Made by a program: the position numbers and the translations under genes
Shown: piece by piece, positions 35,401 to 45,019 of the stretch
Position numbering within the stretch: position 1 is the first letter of the stretch
Layout of the letters: each line of letters starts with the position of its first letter
Source of the DNA: Acetobacterium sp.
GTDB lineage: Bacteria; Bacillota; Clostridia; Eubacteriales; Eubacteriaceae
NCBI RefSeq assembly: GCF_030652775.1
Contig: NZ_JAUSPS010000029.1
Coordinates: 1 to 64,000 of the forward strand
Reading direction: 5' to 3'
DNA length: 64,000 nucleotides
Notes under the pieces: generated by a model
The model's input: only the letters and a program-made list of their open reading frames with translations
The model's database searches: none
What the model was told of the DNA's origin: nothing

Positions 35401-36489
35401 GTGGAAAATCATCAAAAATATATGGATCTGGCCATCGACCTGGCCCAAAAAGGTCGCGGCCAGGTAAATCCCAATCCCCTGGTGGGAGCAGTGATTGTCA
35501 AGAATGATGTGATCATCGGCAGCGGTTATCATGAACAGTATGGCGGGCTTCATGCCGAACGCCAGGCGCTGGCAGCTTGTACCCAGTCGGTGGTCGGAGC
35601 AACCCTCTATGTGACGCTGGAACCCTGCTGTCATTATGGCAAAACGCCACCATGCACTGAGGCGATTATTGAAAATAAGATCAGTCGGGTGGTCATTGGG
35701 TCTACCGATCCCAATCCGCAAGTCAGTGGCAGGGGGATTGAGATCCTCAGACAGCAGGGGATCACGGTGATAACCGGAGTTAGGGAAACGGCCTGTCAGG
35801 AAATGAACGCCGTATTTTTCCACTACATCAAAAACAGAACTCCCTATGTGTTGATGAAATACGCCATGACCCTGGATGGTAAAATTGCCACACGTACTGG
35901 GAAATCCCAGTGGATTACCGGGGCAGAGGCCAGGGCAGCTGTCCATCAGACCCGCAATGAATATACTGGAATTATGGTCGGGGTTAATACAATTTTACAG
36001 GACGATCCCCTGCTGACCTGCCGGATCGAGGGCGGCAGAAACCCCAGCCGGATTATCTGCGATACCCATTTGCGCACCCCGCTGACAGCACAGGTCGTGG
36101 CATCGGCTCGGAAAATACCGACCTATCTGGCTACCTGCTCTCGGGATCAGCGCAAAATAAAACGGTTTGAAATTATGGGCTGTAAAATTTTAGAAGTTTC
36201 AAAAGCTGGGGATCATCTTAATCTCAATGAGTTGATGAGAAAATTGGGCGCAGCAGGGATCGACAGTATTCTGCTGGAAGGCGGCGGCACCCTGAATTTC
36301 AGTGCCTTAAAAAGTGACATCGTTAATAAGTTTCAGGTTTATCTGGCGCCTAAAATATTTGGTGGTGCCGCTGCCAAAACTCCGGTGGAAGGTTTGGGCG
36401 TGGAACTGCCTTCTGAGGCCTTCCAATTTACGGACAGAAAAATAAAGATTTTCGGGGAAGATATCTGCCTCGAATATGTGAAGAGGTAA
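35401..36489 (+). CDS. ribD: Bifunctional riboflavin deaminase/reductase RibD
   Basis: Two-domain enzyme, 362 residues with this start. The N-terminal deaminase has the zinc motif HAERQAL and PCCHYGKTPPC, the C-terminal reductase has YAMTLDGKIAT and LLEGGGTLNFS. GTG 35401 was chosen because GAGAGGAGAAC lies directly ahead and the family alignment starts at ENHQKYMDLAIDLA; the frame is open further up to 35359 without a site. ribE starts 4 bases after its stop. Confidence 0.93.
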   Translation: MENHQKYMDLAIDLAQKGRGQVNPNPLVGAVIVKNDVIIGSGYHEQYGGLHAERQALAACTQSVVGATLYVTLEPCCHYGKTPPCTEAIIENKISRVVIGSTDPNPQVSGRGIEILRQQGITVITGVRETACQEMNAVFFHYIKNRTPYVLMKYAMTLDGKIATRTGKSQWITGAEARAAVHQTRNEYTGIMVGVNTILQDDPLLTCRIEGGRNPSRIICDTHLRTPLTAQVVASARKIPTYLATCSRDQRKIKRFEIMGCKILEVSKAGDHLNLNELMRKLGAAGIDSILLEGGGTLNFSALKSDIVNKFQVYLAPKIFGGAAAKTPVEGLGVELPSEAFQFTDRKIKIFGEDICLEYVKR

Positions 36490-36493
36490 GGAC

Positions 36494-37156
36494 ATGTTTA
36501 CAGGAATTATCGAAGAAGTTGGCAAAATCACTGCTGTCATCAAGGGTCAGCGGTCTTCCCAGCTATGGGTTCAGGGAGCAGTCATCATCGACGATTTAAA
36601 ACTGGGCGACAGCGTGGCGGTGAATGGGGTGTGCCTGACGGTATCTCAGCTCCGTGGCAATAAGTGGATGGCCGACGTCATGAGTGAAACCCTGAATCGC
36701 AGCAACCTGGGTGATCTAAAAGGCGGCTCAGCCGTCAATCTGGAACGGGCGATGCCCGCCAATGGCCGTTTCGGGGGACATATGGTGGCCGGCCATATTG
36801 ACGGAACCGGTCACATTGTTCAAATCACAAAAGATGATAATGCGGTGATCTTTGAGATTAAGGCACCGCCGAAAATACGGCGCTACATCATCGAAAAAGG
36901 CTCCATTGCCATCGATGGTATCAGCTTAACAGTAATCGAAATAGCAGCCGACAGCTTTAAGGTGTCCATCATTCCCCATACCGTTAAGCAGACAATCCTG
37001 GGAATCAAGAAACCTGGGGATCTGGTCAACCTGGAAAATGACCTGGTCGGAAAATATATTGAAAAGCTGTTGTTGAATCCAGCCCCCAAAACAGACCGCA
37101 ACCAGGAAAAATCCGCTGGTTTAACCATTGATTTTCTGACTGAGGCCGGATTTTAA
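36494..37156 (+). CDS. ribE: Riboflavin synthase alpha chain RibE
   Basis: Lumazine-dismutating enzyme, 220 residues, with two similar beta-barrel halves. [10 protein letters not shown] at the start and [20 protein letters not shown] are signature runs; the second half repeats [24 protein letters not shown] precedes ATG 36494. Confidence 0.94.
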   Translation: MFTGIIEEVGKITAVIKGQRSSQLWVQGAVIIDDLKLGDSVAVNGVCLTVSQLRGNKWMADVMSETLNRSNLGDLKGGSAVNLERAMPANGRFGGHMVAGHIDGTGHIVQITKDDNAVIFEIKAPPKIRRYIIEKGSIAIDGISLTVIEIAADSFKVSIIPHTVKQTILGIKKPGDLVNLENDLVGKYIEKLLLNPAPKTDRNQEKSAGLTIDFLTEAGF

Positions 37157-37182
37157 AACTAATAAAATTAAGAGAGGTTACT

Positions 37183-38385
37183 ATGTTTAAATTTAATACC
37201 ATTGAAGAAGCACTGGAAGATTTGCGAGCCGGCAAAATTATTATCGTGACCGATGATGATGACCGCGAAAATGAAGGCGACTTTGTTTGTGCCGCTGAAT
37301 TTGCCACCACCGAAAACGTCAACTTTATGGCTGTCTACGGAAAAGGGCTAATTTGTATGCCGATGAGCGAAAAATTGGTTAAAAAATTAGCCGTCCCTCA
37401 AATGGTGACGGATAACACCGATAATCACTGCACCGCCTTTACCGTGTCCATCGACCATGTCGATACCACCACCGGCATTTCCGCTGAGGAACGTTCGGTT
37501 ACCGCCATCAAGTGCGTCGACGAGAATGCCAGACCAGAGGATTTCCGCCGCCCTGGTCATATGTTTCCGCTGGTCGCCCGGGAAAACGGGGTTCTGGAAA
37601 GAAACGGCCATACCGAGGCCACCGTCGATCTGGTCAAGCTGGCCGGACTGAAAGAATGCGGTCTGTGTTGTGAAATTATGCGGGCAGACGGTACCATGAT
37701 GCGGACCCCCGAATTGATCGAGTTTGCTCAGACTCATCAGATGAAATTCATCACCATCAAGGATCTGCAGAACTATCGCAAACAAAATGAAAAACTGGTG
37801 GATTGTGTAACGATCACCAAAATGCCCACCAAATACGGTGAGTTTATGGCCTATGGTTATGTCAATAAGCTTAACGGCGAACACCATGTGGCTCTGGTTA
37901 AGGGCGATGTGAGCGGAGCTAGCCCGGTACTGTGTCGGGTTCATTCCGAATGCTTAACCGGCGACGCCTTTGGTTCGATCCGCTGTGATTGCGGCGACCA
38001 GTTTGGGGCGGCGATGACTGCTATCGAAAAAGAAGGTCGAGGGGTGCTGCTGTACATGCGTCAGGAAGGCCGGGGGATTGGTCTGATCAATAAATTAAAA
38101 GCTTATGCCCTTCAGGATATGGGGATGGATACGGTCCAGGCTAATATTGAACTGGGATTCCCGGAAGACCTGCGGGAATACTATATCGGCGCCCAGATTT
38201 TAAGCGACCTGGGGATAAAAAAACTGCGGCTGCTAACCAATAACCCCAAAAAAATGGACGGCCTGTCAGAATTCGGGTTGGAAATGGTGGAACGGGTTCC
38301 GATCCAAATGGAAGCATCCAGCCACGATCTGTTTTATTTGAAAACCAAACAGGAAAAAATGGGCCATATTTTAAATTATAACTAA
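37183..38385 (+). CDS. ribBA: Bifunctional DHBP synthase/GTP cyclohydrolase II RibBA
   Basis: 400 residues. The N-terminal RibB half has [11 protein letters not shown] near residues 26-36 and the [10 protein letters not shown] loop. The C-terminal RibA half has the zinc site [18 protein letters not shown] (Cys-X10-CXC) and the [10 protein letters not shown] motif. Both halves look complete. GAGAGG precedes ATG 37183. RibH follows at 13 bases. Confidence 0.94.
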   Translation: MFKFNTIEEALEDLRAGKIIIVTDDDDRENEGDFVCAAEFATTENVNFMAVYGKGLICMPMSEKLVKKLAVPQMVTDNTDNHCTAFTVSIDHVDTTTGISAEERSVTAIKCVDENARPEDFRRPGHMFPLVARENGVLERNGHTEATVDLVKLAGLKECGLCCEIMRADGTMMRTPELIEFAQTHQMKFITIKDLQNYRKQNEKLVDCVTITKMPTKYGEFMAYGYVNKLNGEHHVALVKGDVSGASPVLCRVHSECLTGDAFGSIRCDCGDQFGAAMTAIEKEGRGVLLYMRQEGRGIGLINKLKAYALQDMGMDTVQANIELGFPEDLREYYIGAQILSDLGIKKLRLLTNNPKKMDGLSEFGLEMVERVPIQMEASSHDLFYLKTKQEKMGHILNYN

Positions 38386-38398
38386 AAGGAGAATCGAA

Positions 38399-38866
38399 AT
38401 GAATGTATATGAAGGTAAGTTAGTATCAAAGGGAATTAAAGTGGGGATTGTGGTGGCACGGTTTAATGAGTTTATTGGATCTAAGTTGCTGGGCGGGGCG
38501 ATTGATGGTTTGAAGCGTCACGATGTGAAGGAAGACGATATTGATGTGGCCTGGGTACCGGGAGCCTTTGAGATTCCGCTGATTGCTGCCAAAATGGCCA
38601 AACTGGCAAAATATGATGCCATCATTTGTCTGGGGGCAGTAATCCGCGGTTCCACTACCCATTATGATTATGTCTGCAGCGAGGTCTCAAAGGGCGTCGC
38701 CCATGTCTCCCTACAGTCAGAAATACCGGTGATCTTCGGGGTGCTGACCACCGAAAACATTGAACAGGCTATTGAACGGGCGGGAACCAAGGCTGGTAAT
38801 AAAGGTTATGACTGTGCCCTGACGGCGATTGAAATGGTCAATCTGATTAATGAAATAACAAACTAA
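38399..38866 (+). CDS. ribH: 6,7-dimethyl-8-ribityllumazine synthase RibH
   Basis: 155 residues, forms the icosahedral or pentameric lumazine synthase. Signature runs are [34 protein letters not shown] and [27 protein letters not shown] precedes ATG 38399. Last gene of the riboflavin operon; a strong terminator follows. Confidence 0.94.
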   Translation: MNVYEGKLVSKGIKVGIVVARFNEFIGSKLLGGAIDGLKRHDVKEDDIDVAWVPGAFEIPLIAAKMAKLAKYDAIICLGAVIRGSTTHYDYVCSEVSKGVAHVSLQSEIPVIFGVLTTENIEQAIERAGTKAGNKGYDCALTAIEMVNLINEITN

Positions 38867-38903
38867 AAAAAGAGGGGGACAGGAATTTCCTGCCCCCTCT
38901 TTT
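38867..38903. terminator. Terminator after ribH, usable in both directions
   Basis: AAAAGAGGGGGACAGGAA pairs with TTCCTGCCCCCTCTTTT; flanked by A and T runs. Confidence 0.88.
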
Positions 38904-38912
38904 GGGTGAAAA

Positions 38913-39542
38913 TTAAGCTAATTCGTCAAGGCTGACGACGCCATTTTGAAGCGCCAGTTCCTTGAGATCTTCGTATTGTCCAGCCATACTGGTAAAAAAG
39001 TAGGGGTTAACATAGAAGATACCAAGAATACCAAAGGTAAAACCGTTCAGTAAAAACCACCCCAGGAAGCTGAGGGACATCATAAAAATCTCACCCTTGT
39101 GGCCATCGGTCATCCGCATCGAAATTTTGACGGCTTCGGTGGCCGGAACATTGGGATATTCAGCCAAAATATAGGGGGTAAAACAATAGGCGAGGGACTT
39201 AATAATGCCAGGTATAACAAAGAGTAGGGACCAGAGAAAAATAAATAATTCCATCCACAGCATGCCCCCCAGTTTTCGCCCAAAATCTGAAAAGCCGGTT
39301 TTAAACATGTCTTCAATGGTCGGGGCGGGGAGTTCAGCACGGTAAATCCATAGTGAGAAAAATTGTAGGCCAACCATCATCGGCGCCCAGACAATCAGAC
39401 CACCCAGACCGCCTAAAAACGACGTAACCCCAGAAGCAGCACCAATGACAACAAATGCCAATACGGTTGCACCGACACAGATCCAGTAATTCTCGGAAAA
39501 GCTCTGCTTGGCGATGGCTTTAATTTCTTGTCTCGTTTTCAT
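38913..39542 (-). CDS. DUF975-family integral membrane protein
   Basis: 209 residues with about five membrane segments (near 22-42, 47-70, 95-120, 155-180). The N-terminal KTRQEIKAIAKQSFSENYW and TEAVKISMRMTDGHKGEIF runs fit DUF975. GGAG precedes the start. Function unknown. It is convergent with ribH. Confidence 0.75.
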   Translation of the reverse strand: MKTRQEIKAIAKQSFSENYWICVGATVLAFVVIGAASGVTSFLGGLGGLIVWAPMMVGLQFFSLWIYRAELPAPTIEDMFKTGFSDFGRKLGGMLWMELFIFLWSLLFVIPGIIKSLAYCFTPYILAEYPNVPATEAVKISMRMTDGHKGEIFMMSLSFLGWFLLNGFTFGILGIFYVNPYFFTSMAGQYEDLKELALQNGVVSLDELA

Positions 39543-39572
39543 AAAATCTCCTTTTTGTTTATTTTATAATCA

Positions 39573-39615
39573 ACAATAAAAATGCCGGCTAAAAGTTCGC
39601 ACGGCACTTTTATTG
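39573..39615 (-). terminator. Possible terminator of the zinc-ribbon gene
   Basis: On the minus strand GTGCCG pairs with CGGCAT and a T run follows. Weak, seven base pairs at best. Confidence 0.45.
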
Positions 39616-39626
39616 GAATTAAAAAA

Positions 39627-40001
39627 TCAGGATTCCCAGGTAACAAAATAAACGCCGTCGGCTCTTTTTTGTCCTTTGCCCAGTTCCGAATGTCTTAAAA
39701 CACTGAGTTCAGCGCTGATTTCTTCAGTGGTCAGACCAAATTTTTCAACAAACTGGGGAACGGTTACCCCATTATTGGCGACGATGTATTCATAGAATTC
39801 TTTTTGACGAGGGGTCAGACCCTGGGTTCCGGTGTGGCCGGATCGCTGGCGATCGAGCTTGGCGCTGTGAACCGCACTGGGATCACAGGTTTGAACCAGT
39901 TTATGCTGGCCTAAAGCACAGTCATCACAAAAAATCTTGCCTTTTACTTCATAGATATCATCGTCTTCAAGTTCAGTACCGCAGGAAAAACATTTTTGCA
40001 T
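39627..40001 (-). CDS. Small zinc-ribbon plus winged-helix protein, function unknown
   Basis: 124 residues. The N-terminal part has CFSCG and CDDC (Cys 4, 7, 25, 28), a LIM-like zinc ribbon. From about residue 63 a winged-helix-type segment follows (LTPRQKEFYEYIVANNGVTVPQFVEKFGLTTEEISAELSVL), with TVPQFVEKFGLTTEEIS as helix-turn-helix. AAAGGAG precedes ATG. Probably a regulator or DNA/RNA-binding adaptor; no family name recognised. Confidence 0.65.
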   Translation of the reverse strand: MQKCFSCGTELEDDDIYEVKGKIFCDDCALGQHKLVQTCDPSAVHSAKLDRQRSGHTGTQGLTPRQKEFYEYIVANNGVTVPQFVEKFGLTTEEISAELSVLRHSELGKGQKRADGVYFVTWES

Positions 40002-40135
40002 AAGAAGCTCCTTTGTCTAAAAAAATAATAATAAAAATTGAGCGATAGGCTTAAGAAAAGTTTGGTAATTTCTTAAGAATCTTTGTATATAATATCACGA
40101 CTTACGGCAAGAAGAAAGCGAAAGTTGAGTGATTA

Positions 40136-40384
40136 GTGGTGAAACAAGAGATAATTAAACCCGGCCGTTATCGTCATTATAAGGGCAATGAATATGAAGT
40201 AATCGGAGTTGGCAGCCACAGTGAGACCCTGGAGGCCATGGTAGTTTACCGGCCCCTGTATGGCGAAGGCGGGCTTTGGGTTCGGCCCGCCACGATGTGG
40301 AACGAAATCATTACAAAAGACGGAGTCACAATGAAACGTTTTGAATATATTGGAGAGGCATCATTAAAAAAAGATGAACTATAA
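40136..40384 (+). CDS. DUF1653-family protein
   Basis: 82 residues. PGRYRHYKGNEYEVIGVGSHSETLE...VVYRPLYG...LWVRPATMWNE is the DUF1653 pattern, a small beta-rich fold often found alone. GTG 40136 or 40139 are the start options; neither has a clear site. It overlaps the M20 gene start by 11 bases, so coupled translation is likely. Function unknown. Confidence 0.75.
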   Translation: MVKQEIIKPGRYRHYKGNEYEVIGVGSHSETLEAMVVYRPLYGEGGLWVRPATMWNEIITKDGVTMKRFEYIGEASLKKDEL

Positions 40385-41639
40385 ACTTAGAGAAAAAGAC
40401 CTGCTAGACAACCTGAAGGGGCTGCTGCAAATTGATTCGACCAATGCTGATGCGGGGCCGGCCATGCCGGAGGCGCCCCTGGGGATTGGCATTAATGAGG
40501 CCATCAACTATGTGCTGAAACTGGGCGAGCGCTTTGGTTTTAAAACCAAAAACTGTGACGGCTATTGCGGTTACATTGAAATGGGTCAGGGTGAAGAAAT
40601 GATCGGCATTCTGACCCATGTGGACACCGTTCCGGTGGGCGACGGCTGGTCGGTGAATCCCTTTGATCTGACTATCGACGGGGATAAGGCCTATGGCCGG
40701 GGAACCATTGACAACAAGGGTCCCACCCTGGTGGCGCTTTATGCCATGAAGGCACTGGCAGATAGCGGTGCCCCGATCAATAAACGAGTGCGGCTGATTA
40801 TCGGTGGCGATGAAGAAGGAGAGGAATGGCATTGTATGAACCGCTACAAGGCCACCGAAGAAGCCCCGACCTATGCCTTTTCGCCGGATTCTGGGTATCC
40901 GGCCATCTTTGCCGAAAAGGGCATTCTGAATGTCTGCATCAAAAAGAAACTAGAGCCCGCCATTCACAACCTGGGCTTTTTCAGCGGCAGTCAGATCAAT
41001 ACCGTTCCTGATTATGCCAAGGCCATTGTCAGTGATGCCGTGTATGAACGCACCGGTAAGCCAGCCCATGCATCTCAGCCCCATGAGGGGATTAATGCGA
41101 TGTTTTTATTGGCCAGTGAGCTGAGAATGCTGGGTTTGGAACACCCTTTTCTGGATCTCATCGACATTGCCACCTCTGAAGGACTGAATATCGATTTTGA
41201 AGATGAAATTTCTGGCAAACTCACCATCAATCCATCGATTGCCAATGTCAATCAGGAAAAGGCGGTGCTAAAGTGCGATATCCGTTATCCGGTAACCATG
41301 AAAGGAACGGAGATCCGCGACCACATTGAAAGAGCCGTTACTCCCCTGGGTTTTACGGTTAACATCAATTATGACTTACCACCACTCCATATTGAGAAAG
41401 AAAGTTATCTCATTGATGCACTGCAAAAAATATATGAAGACTATACTGGGGATACTTCTGGACCCAAGGCGATTGGCGGGGGAACCTATGCCCGGGCCTT
41501 TGATAATGCCGTGGCTTTTGGGGGACGATTTCCCGAGGAACCCAACACCTGCCATCAGACCGATGAATACTGGAGCATTATCAGCATGAAGAAGAATTTT
41601 GATATTATCACCAAAGCGCTGGAAAGTCTGGTACAATAA
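40374..41639 (+). CDS. M20-family dipeptidase (Sapep/PepV-like), copy 1
   Basis: Zinc/manganese-dependent dipeptidase, 421 residues. Metal-binding motifs are THVDTVPVGD, GRGTIDNKGPT, GGDEEGEEWHCM (catalytic Glu-Glu) and HQTDEYWS at the C-terminus. Typical for PepV-type enzymes. It overlaps the DUF1653 gene and is followed by a close copy at 41695, so the three form one unit. Acts in the cytosol on dipeptides or related amides. Confidence 0.88.
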   Translation: MNYKLREKDLLDNLKGLLQIDSTNADAGPAMPEAPLGIGINEAINYVLKLGERFGFKTKNCDGYCGYIEMGQGEEMIGILTHVDTVPVGDGWSVNPFDLTIDGDKAYGRGTIDNKGPTLVALYAMKALADSGAPINKRVRLIIGGDEEGEEWHCMNRYKATEEAPTYAFSPDSGYPAIFAEKGILNVCIKKKLEPAIHNLGFFSGSQINTVPDYAKAIVSDAVYERTGKPAHASQPHEGINAMFLLASELRMLGLEHPFLDLIDIATSEGLNIDFEDEISGKLTINPSIANVNQEKAVLKCDIRYPVTMKGTEIRDHIERAVTPLGFTVNINYDLPPLHIEKESYLIDALQKIYEDYTGDTSGPKAIGGGTYARAFDNAVAFGGRFPEEPNTCHQTDEYWSIISMKKNFDIITKALESLVQ

Positions 41640-41694
41640 TAGCAGGGGTGGCCATGTGGTAACCCAAAATCATAGCAATAGAAATGGGGAAAAC

Positions 41695-42960
41695 ATGACC
41701 ATTCATTTTGATAAACAAGCCGTTTTAGCGGCCTTACGAGGGCTGTTGCAAATAAAGTCAGTGAACGCCAATGCCGGAGCGGTCACCCAAGAAGCACCCT
41801 TGGGAACCGGGATCAATGAGGCCATCAATTACGTTCTGGGATTAGGCAAAAGTTTTGGTTTGACTACCAAAAACTGTGACGGTTATTGTGGTTACGTGGA
41901 ATTCGGGACAGGGCCGGACATGGTGGCGGCCATCACCCATGTTGATACGGTGGAAGTGGGCGACGACTGGACCGTGCCGCCCTTTGATTTAACCATTGAC
42001 GGCGATACGATTTATGGCCGTGGGGTGCTGGACGATAAAGGCCCCACGATGGTCGCTTTGTTTGCCTTGAAAGCCCTGAAAGATGCCCAGATTCCGATTA
42101 ATAAACGGATTCGCCTGATTATCGGTGGTGATGAAGAAGGCGGTAGCTGGGCCTGTATGAAACGCTACAAAGAAACCGAAGAGACGCCAGTCTACTCCTT
42201 TTCACCGGATTCCGGTTACCCGGTTATTTTTGCCGAAAAGGGCATCATGAATGTGATTTTTGAAAAAGAATTAGATGGTAATGTACCGGTGCTAAACTTA
42301 AGCAGCGGTAAACAGATCAATTCGGTTCCGGATGTTGCCCGGGCTGATTACAACGGCCAGACCTATGAAGGCAGGGGCAAATCCGCTCATGCTTCCGATC
42401 CGCAAAAGGGCGACAATGCCCTGATTAAACTGGCGAGCGAATTACGGGCGGCGGGCATCCAGCATCCGATTCTGGAGCTGCTTGATCGGGCAACCCCCGA
42501 AGGTTTTGGGATTAACCTTTCGGATCAGGTGTCCGGCGATCTGACCCTCAATCCGGCGATTGCTTATGGGGATGAAAATATCGCCGTGCTTCGATGTGAT
42601 ATCCGCTACCCGGTGACGAAAAAGAGCAGCGATATTTGCGCAGCGATCCAGAAAGCCACTGGCGATCTCGGCTTTTCCCTGAAAATGGATCATGAAACGC
42701 TGCCCCTGCATGTGGATCAGGACAGTTTTCTGGTCACCTCATTGCAAAAAGTATATGCCGACTACACTGGCGATACCAGCGGTCCGATTGTCTCGGGCGG
42801 TGGAACCTATGCCCGAGCCTTTGAGAATGCCGTGGCTTTTGGCGGCGTCTTTCCCGGTGAGGTCAATACCTGTCATCAGACCGATGAATTCTGGAGCATT
42901 GACAGCATGGCGAAGAATTTTGACATTATTGTGAAGGCACTGGCAGTGCTGGCTCAGTAG
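41695..42960 (+). CDS. M20-family dipeptidase (Sapep/PepV-like), copy 2
   Basis: 421 residues, clearly a tandem duplicate of copy 1 (THVDTVEVGD, GRGVLDDKGPT, GGDEEGGSWACM, HQTDEFWS). ATG 41695 was chosen because MTIHFDKQAVLAALRGLL aligns with the start of copy 1 and GGGGA lies just ahead; the frame is open further up but that part overlaps copy 1. Metal ligands are complete, so it is probably active. Confidence 0.88.
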   Translation: MTIHFDKQAVLAALRGLLQIKSVNANAGAVTQEAPLGTGINEAINYVLGLGKSFGLTTKNCDGYCGYVEFGTGPDMVAAITHVDTVEVGDDWTVPPFDLTIDGDTIYGRGVLDDKGPTMVALFALKALKDAQIPINKRIRLIIGGDEEGGSWACMKRYKETEETPVYSFSPDSGYPVIFAEKGIMNVIFEKELDGNVPVLNLSSGKQINSVPDVARADYNGQTYEGRGKSAHASDPQKGDNALIKLASELRAAGIQHPILELLDRATPEGFGINLSDQVSGDLTLNPAIAYGDENIAVLRCDIRYPVTKKSSDICAAIQKATGDLGFSLKMDHETLPLHVDQDSFLVTSLQKVYADYTGDTSGPIVSGGGTYARAFENAVAFGGVFPGEVNTCHQTDEFWSIDSMAKNFDIIVKALAVLAQ

Positions 42961-43089
42961 AAGTAAGTTTAATCCCAAAAGGAGAATCGCGGGAATCAGA
43001 TGACTCAAAAGAACGATTTCGAGTGTTGCGATAAAATATAAAATGAAGTGTGATGTGATTATTTAAATTCACTTTTTATAAAATAATGA

Positions 43090-43118
43090 TTGACAAATCG
43101 ATTTCACTGGAATAACAT
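43090..43118 (+). promoter_or_regulatory. Promoter of the methyltransferase-Nik operon
   Basis: TTGACA at 43090-43095 and TAACAT at 43113-43118, spacing 17. The leader element begins about 80 bases later. Confidence 0.65.
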
Positions 43119-43199
43119 ATCTACAGGTATATACTGCCAAATGTAAAAATATTAAAAGACTTGTCTGAGAACTTATTTTAAAATTTAATCAATTAATTT

Positions 43200-43258
43200 A
43201 GCCATGAAGGTTGAGTGTTCTATCGTAGATAGAAATCAATTTTCGTGGCTTTGTTTTT
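43200..43258 (+). promoter_or_regulatory. Terminator-embedded leader element, copy 4
   Basis: AGCCATGAAGGTTGA (43200-43214) pairs along its full length with TCAATTTTCGTGGCT (43236-43250), with several G-U pairs, and a T run follows. The apical hairpin is TTCTATC-GTA-GATAGAA. The CATGAAG core is shared with copies 1-3 while 3' arm and apical hairpin are different. The methyltransferase starts 18 bases downstream. Confidence 0.6.
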
Positions 43259-43275
43259 TTTGAAAGGGGTTAAAA

Positions 43276-43962
43276 ATGGAAGTAGTTGGTGTGATAAAAA
43301 AAATTGAAGCGTACTGGGACAAGCGTTCTGATTCGTTTGATGCTGATCATGATACGGAGGATTTACAGGCATGGATGGAAGCGCTTAACAATCTTTTAGG
43401 GACGGATCAGAATAAAAATGTTCTTGATCTGGGAACCGGAACCGGTTTTCTGGCAAATATGACGGCAAAGCTGGGTCATTCAACCATCGGGATTGATATA
43501 TCAAGAGAGATGATGAATTATGCAGTTAAGCATGCAAAAACAGCAGCGTCGGATGCCATTTTTATGGAAGGGAGCGTTTTAGATCTGCCCTTTATGAACG
43601 AGACCATTGATTTTATTATCAATTCCCGGCTGATCTGGACACTGGTTGAACCGGATCTGGCAATCAGAGAATGGCTGCGAATTTTGAAACCAGGGGGAAA
43701 AATTATGTGTTTTAACCGGATGAAGGAGGGTGTTGGATTAAATATTGGCAAGGTTAATATTTATGAAGATGAAGAAGTGGATAACCATCTGGTAGTAAAG
43801 GGCGCTCGTATGGAAGAACTGAAAGAGCTTTTGGAAAGAAATGGTCTTGTTGAAGTGCAGATACAGAAGTTGTCGGGTTTGACCCGTCCGGGATATGATT
43901 ATGATCCATGGTTTGTTCTGATGGGAACAAAGGTATCAGAAGCGAGTGCGTTGATTTCATGA
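43276..43962 (+). CDS. Class I SAM-dependent methyltransferase (methyltransferase 3)
   Basis: 228 residues. Motif I is VLDLGTGTGFLAN near residue 49, then TIGIDISREMM, and FIINSRLIWTLVEPD as motif IV. The N-terminus matches methyltransferase 2 (YWDKRS). AAAGGGG precedes ATG 43276. It is the first gene of an operon that goes on into a full Opp/Nik-type importer, with 37 bases between. The pairing with a metal-type importer is seen again with the FecE-type gene at 1-504. Substrate unknown. Confidence 0.85.
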   Translation: MEVVGVIKKIEAYWDKRSDSFDADHDTEDLQAWMEALNNLLGTDQNKNVLDLGTGTGFLANMTAKLGHSTIGIDISREMMNYAVKHAKTAASDAIFMEGSVLDLPFMNETIDFIINSRLIWTLVEPDLAIREWLRILKPGGKIMCFNRMKEGVGLNIGKVNIYEDEEVDNHLVVKGARMEELKELLERNGLVEVQIQKLSGLTRPGYDYDPWFVLMGTKVSEASALIS

Positions 43963-43999
43963 AGAACGCAATTAAATCCATAAGGTGGGAGTGTGAGGA

Positions 44000-45019
44000 T
44001 TGAACAGCAAATCGATGTTAATTGAGAAAATAGTCAAACGAACCCTATGGTTTTTACTTTCGATGCTGCTTTTATCAATTGTGGTTTTCTACTTTGCTCG
44101 TCTGGCGCCAGGTGATCCGCTACAGTCATATTATGGAGATGCAGTCGAGTCGATGACATCCCCTGAATTGGATGCCGCAAGGGAACGGTTGGGATTGGAT
44201 GGTCCCATCGCACTCCAATATGTTAAATGGATCAGCAATGCTGCTCAAGGTGATTTTGGGATGTCGTTAAAATACAAAATGCCGGCATTGGATGTGATTG
44301 CCCCGTTAATCGGAAACACCCTGATTCTGGGGGGCGTTGCCTATATCCTGGTATTTGCGCTGGCAACGATACTGGCATTATTTTGTGCCATGCATGAAGA
44401 CACCTGGATTGACCGGATTATCTGTAAGGTGGGAACGGCGGCTTATTATATCCCGTCATTCTGGCTGGGAGTTGTATTGGTATTGATTTTTAGCATCAAT
44501 CTGGGATGGCTTCCCAGTAGTGGCGCTTATGATATTGGTAAATCGGACGATCTTTTTAACCGCATCCAGCATATGATCTTGCCCCTAACGGTAATGATAC
44601 TTAGTCATCTCTGGTATTACGCCTACATGATCCGAAATAAACTGCTGGATGAAATCCGAAAAGAATATGTGCTGCTGGCTAAATCAAAAGGATGTACGAA
44701 GTCGGAGATCGTTTTGAAACACTGTTTTCGAAATGTGGCACCAACCATTGTCAGCATTATGGCTATTTCCATTCCCCATGTTCTCAGTGGGACATTTATT
44801 GCTGAAGCCGTCTTTAATTATCCAGGGATTGGAGCGCTGTCGGTTACCAGTGCCAAATATCATGATTACAATTTATTGATGTTGATTGTTCTCATTACCG
44901 GCGTTATGGTTGTTTCCAGTAGTATTATTGCCCAGTTTATCAATGAAGCCATTGATCCCAGAATGAAATTAACGGAGGTGACCGCATGGAAGGAAACGCC
45001 ACAGACCCCTTTGTCCTAG
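44000..45019 (+). CDS. Opp/Nik-type ABC importer permease (NikB-like), second system
   Basis: Inner-membrane permease, 339 residues with six membrane segments; marks are FYFARLAPGDPLQSY, ERLGLDGPIALQYVKW and LLAKSKGCTKSEIVLKH as the EAA loop. The start is TTG 44000 with GGGAG 9 bases upstream; ATG 44015 is the other option. The ends of this gene and the next overlap by 34 bases. Part of the methyltransferase-importer operon behind leader element 4; metal uptake is favoured by this context. Confidence 0.88.
   Translation: MNSKSMLIEKIVKRTLWFLLSMLLLSIVVFYFARLAPGDPLQSYYGDAVESMTSPELDAARERLGLDGPIALQYVKWISNAAQGDFGMSLKYKMPALDVIAPLIGNTLILGGVAYILVFALATILALFCAMHEDTWIDRIICKVGTAAYYIPSFWLGVVLVLIFSINLGWLPSSGAYDIGKSDDLFNRIQHMILPLTVMILSHLWYYAYMIRNKLLDEIRKEYVLLAKSKGCTKSEIVLKHCFRNVAPTIVSIMAISIPHVLSGTFIAEAVFNYPGIGALSVTSAKYHDYNLLMLIVLITGVMVVSSSIIAQFINEAIDPRMKLTEVTAWKETPQTPLS

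Noticed and set aside
40374-42960. The two M20 genes as one enzyme split by a frameshift
   Set aside because: Each has a full set of metal ligands, its own start and usual length, so they are tandem duplicates.
1405-43215. ATG-AAG in each leader element read as a short leader peptide
   Set aside because: No ribosome binding site precedes any of the four ATGs, the encoded peptides share nothing after Met-Lys, and lengths vary from 3 to over 30 codons.
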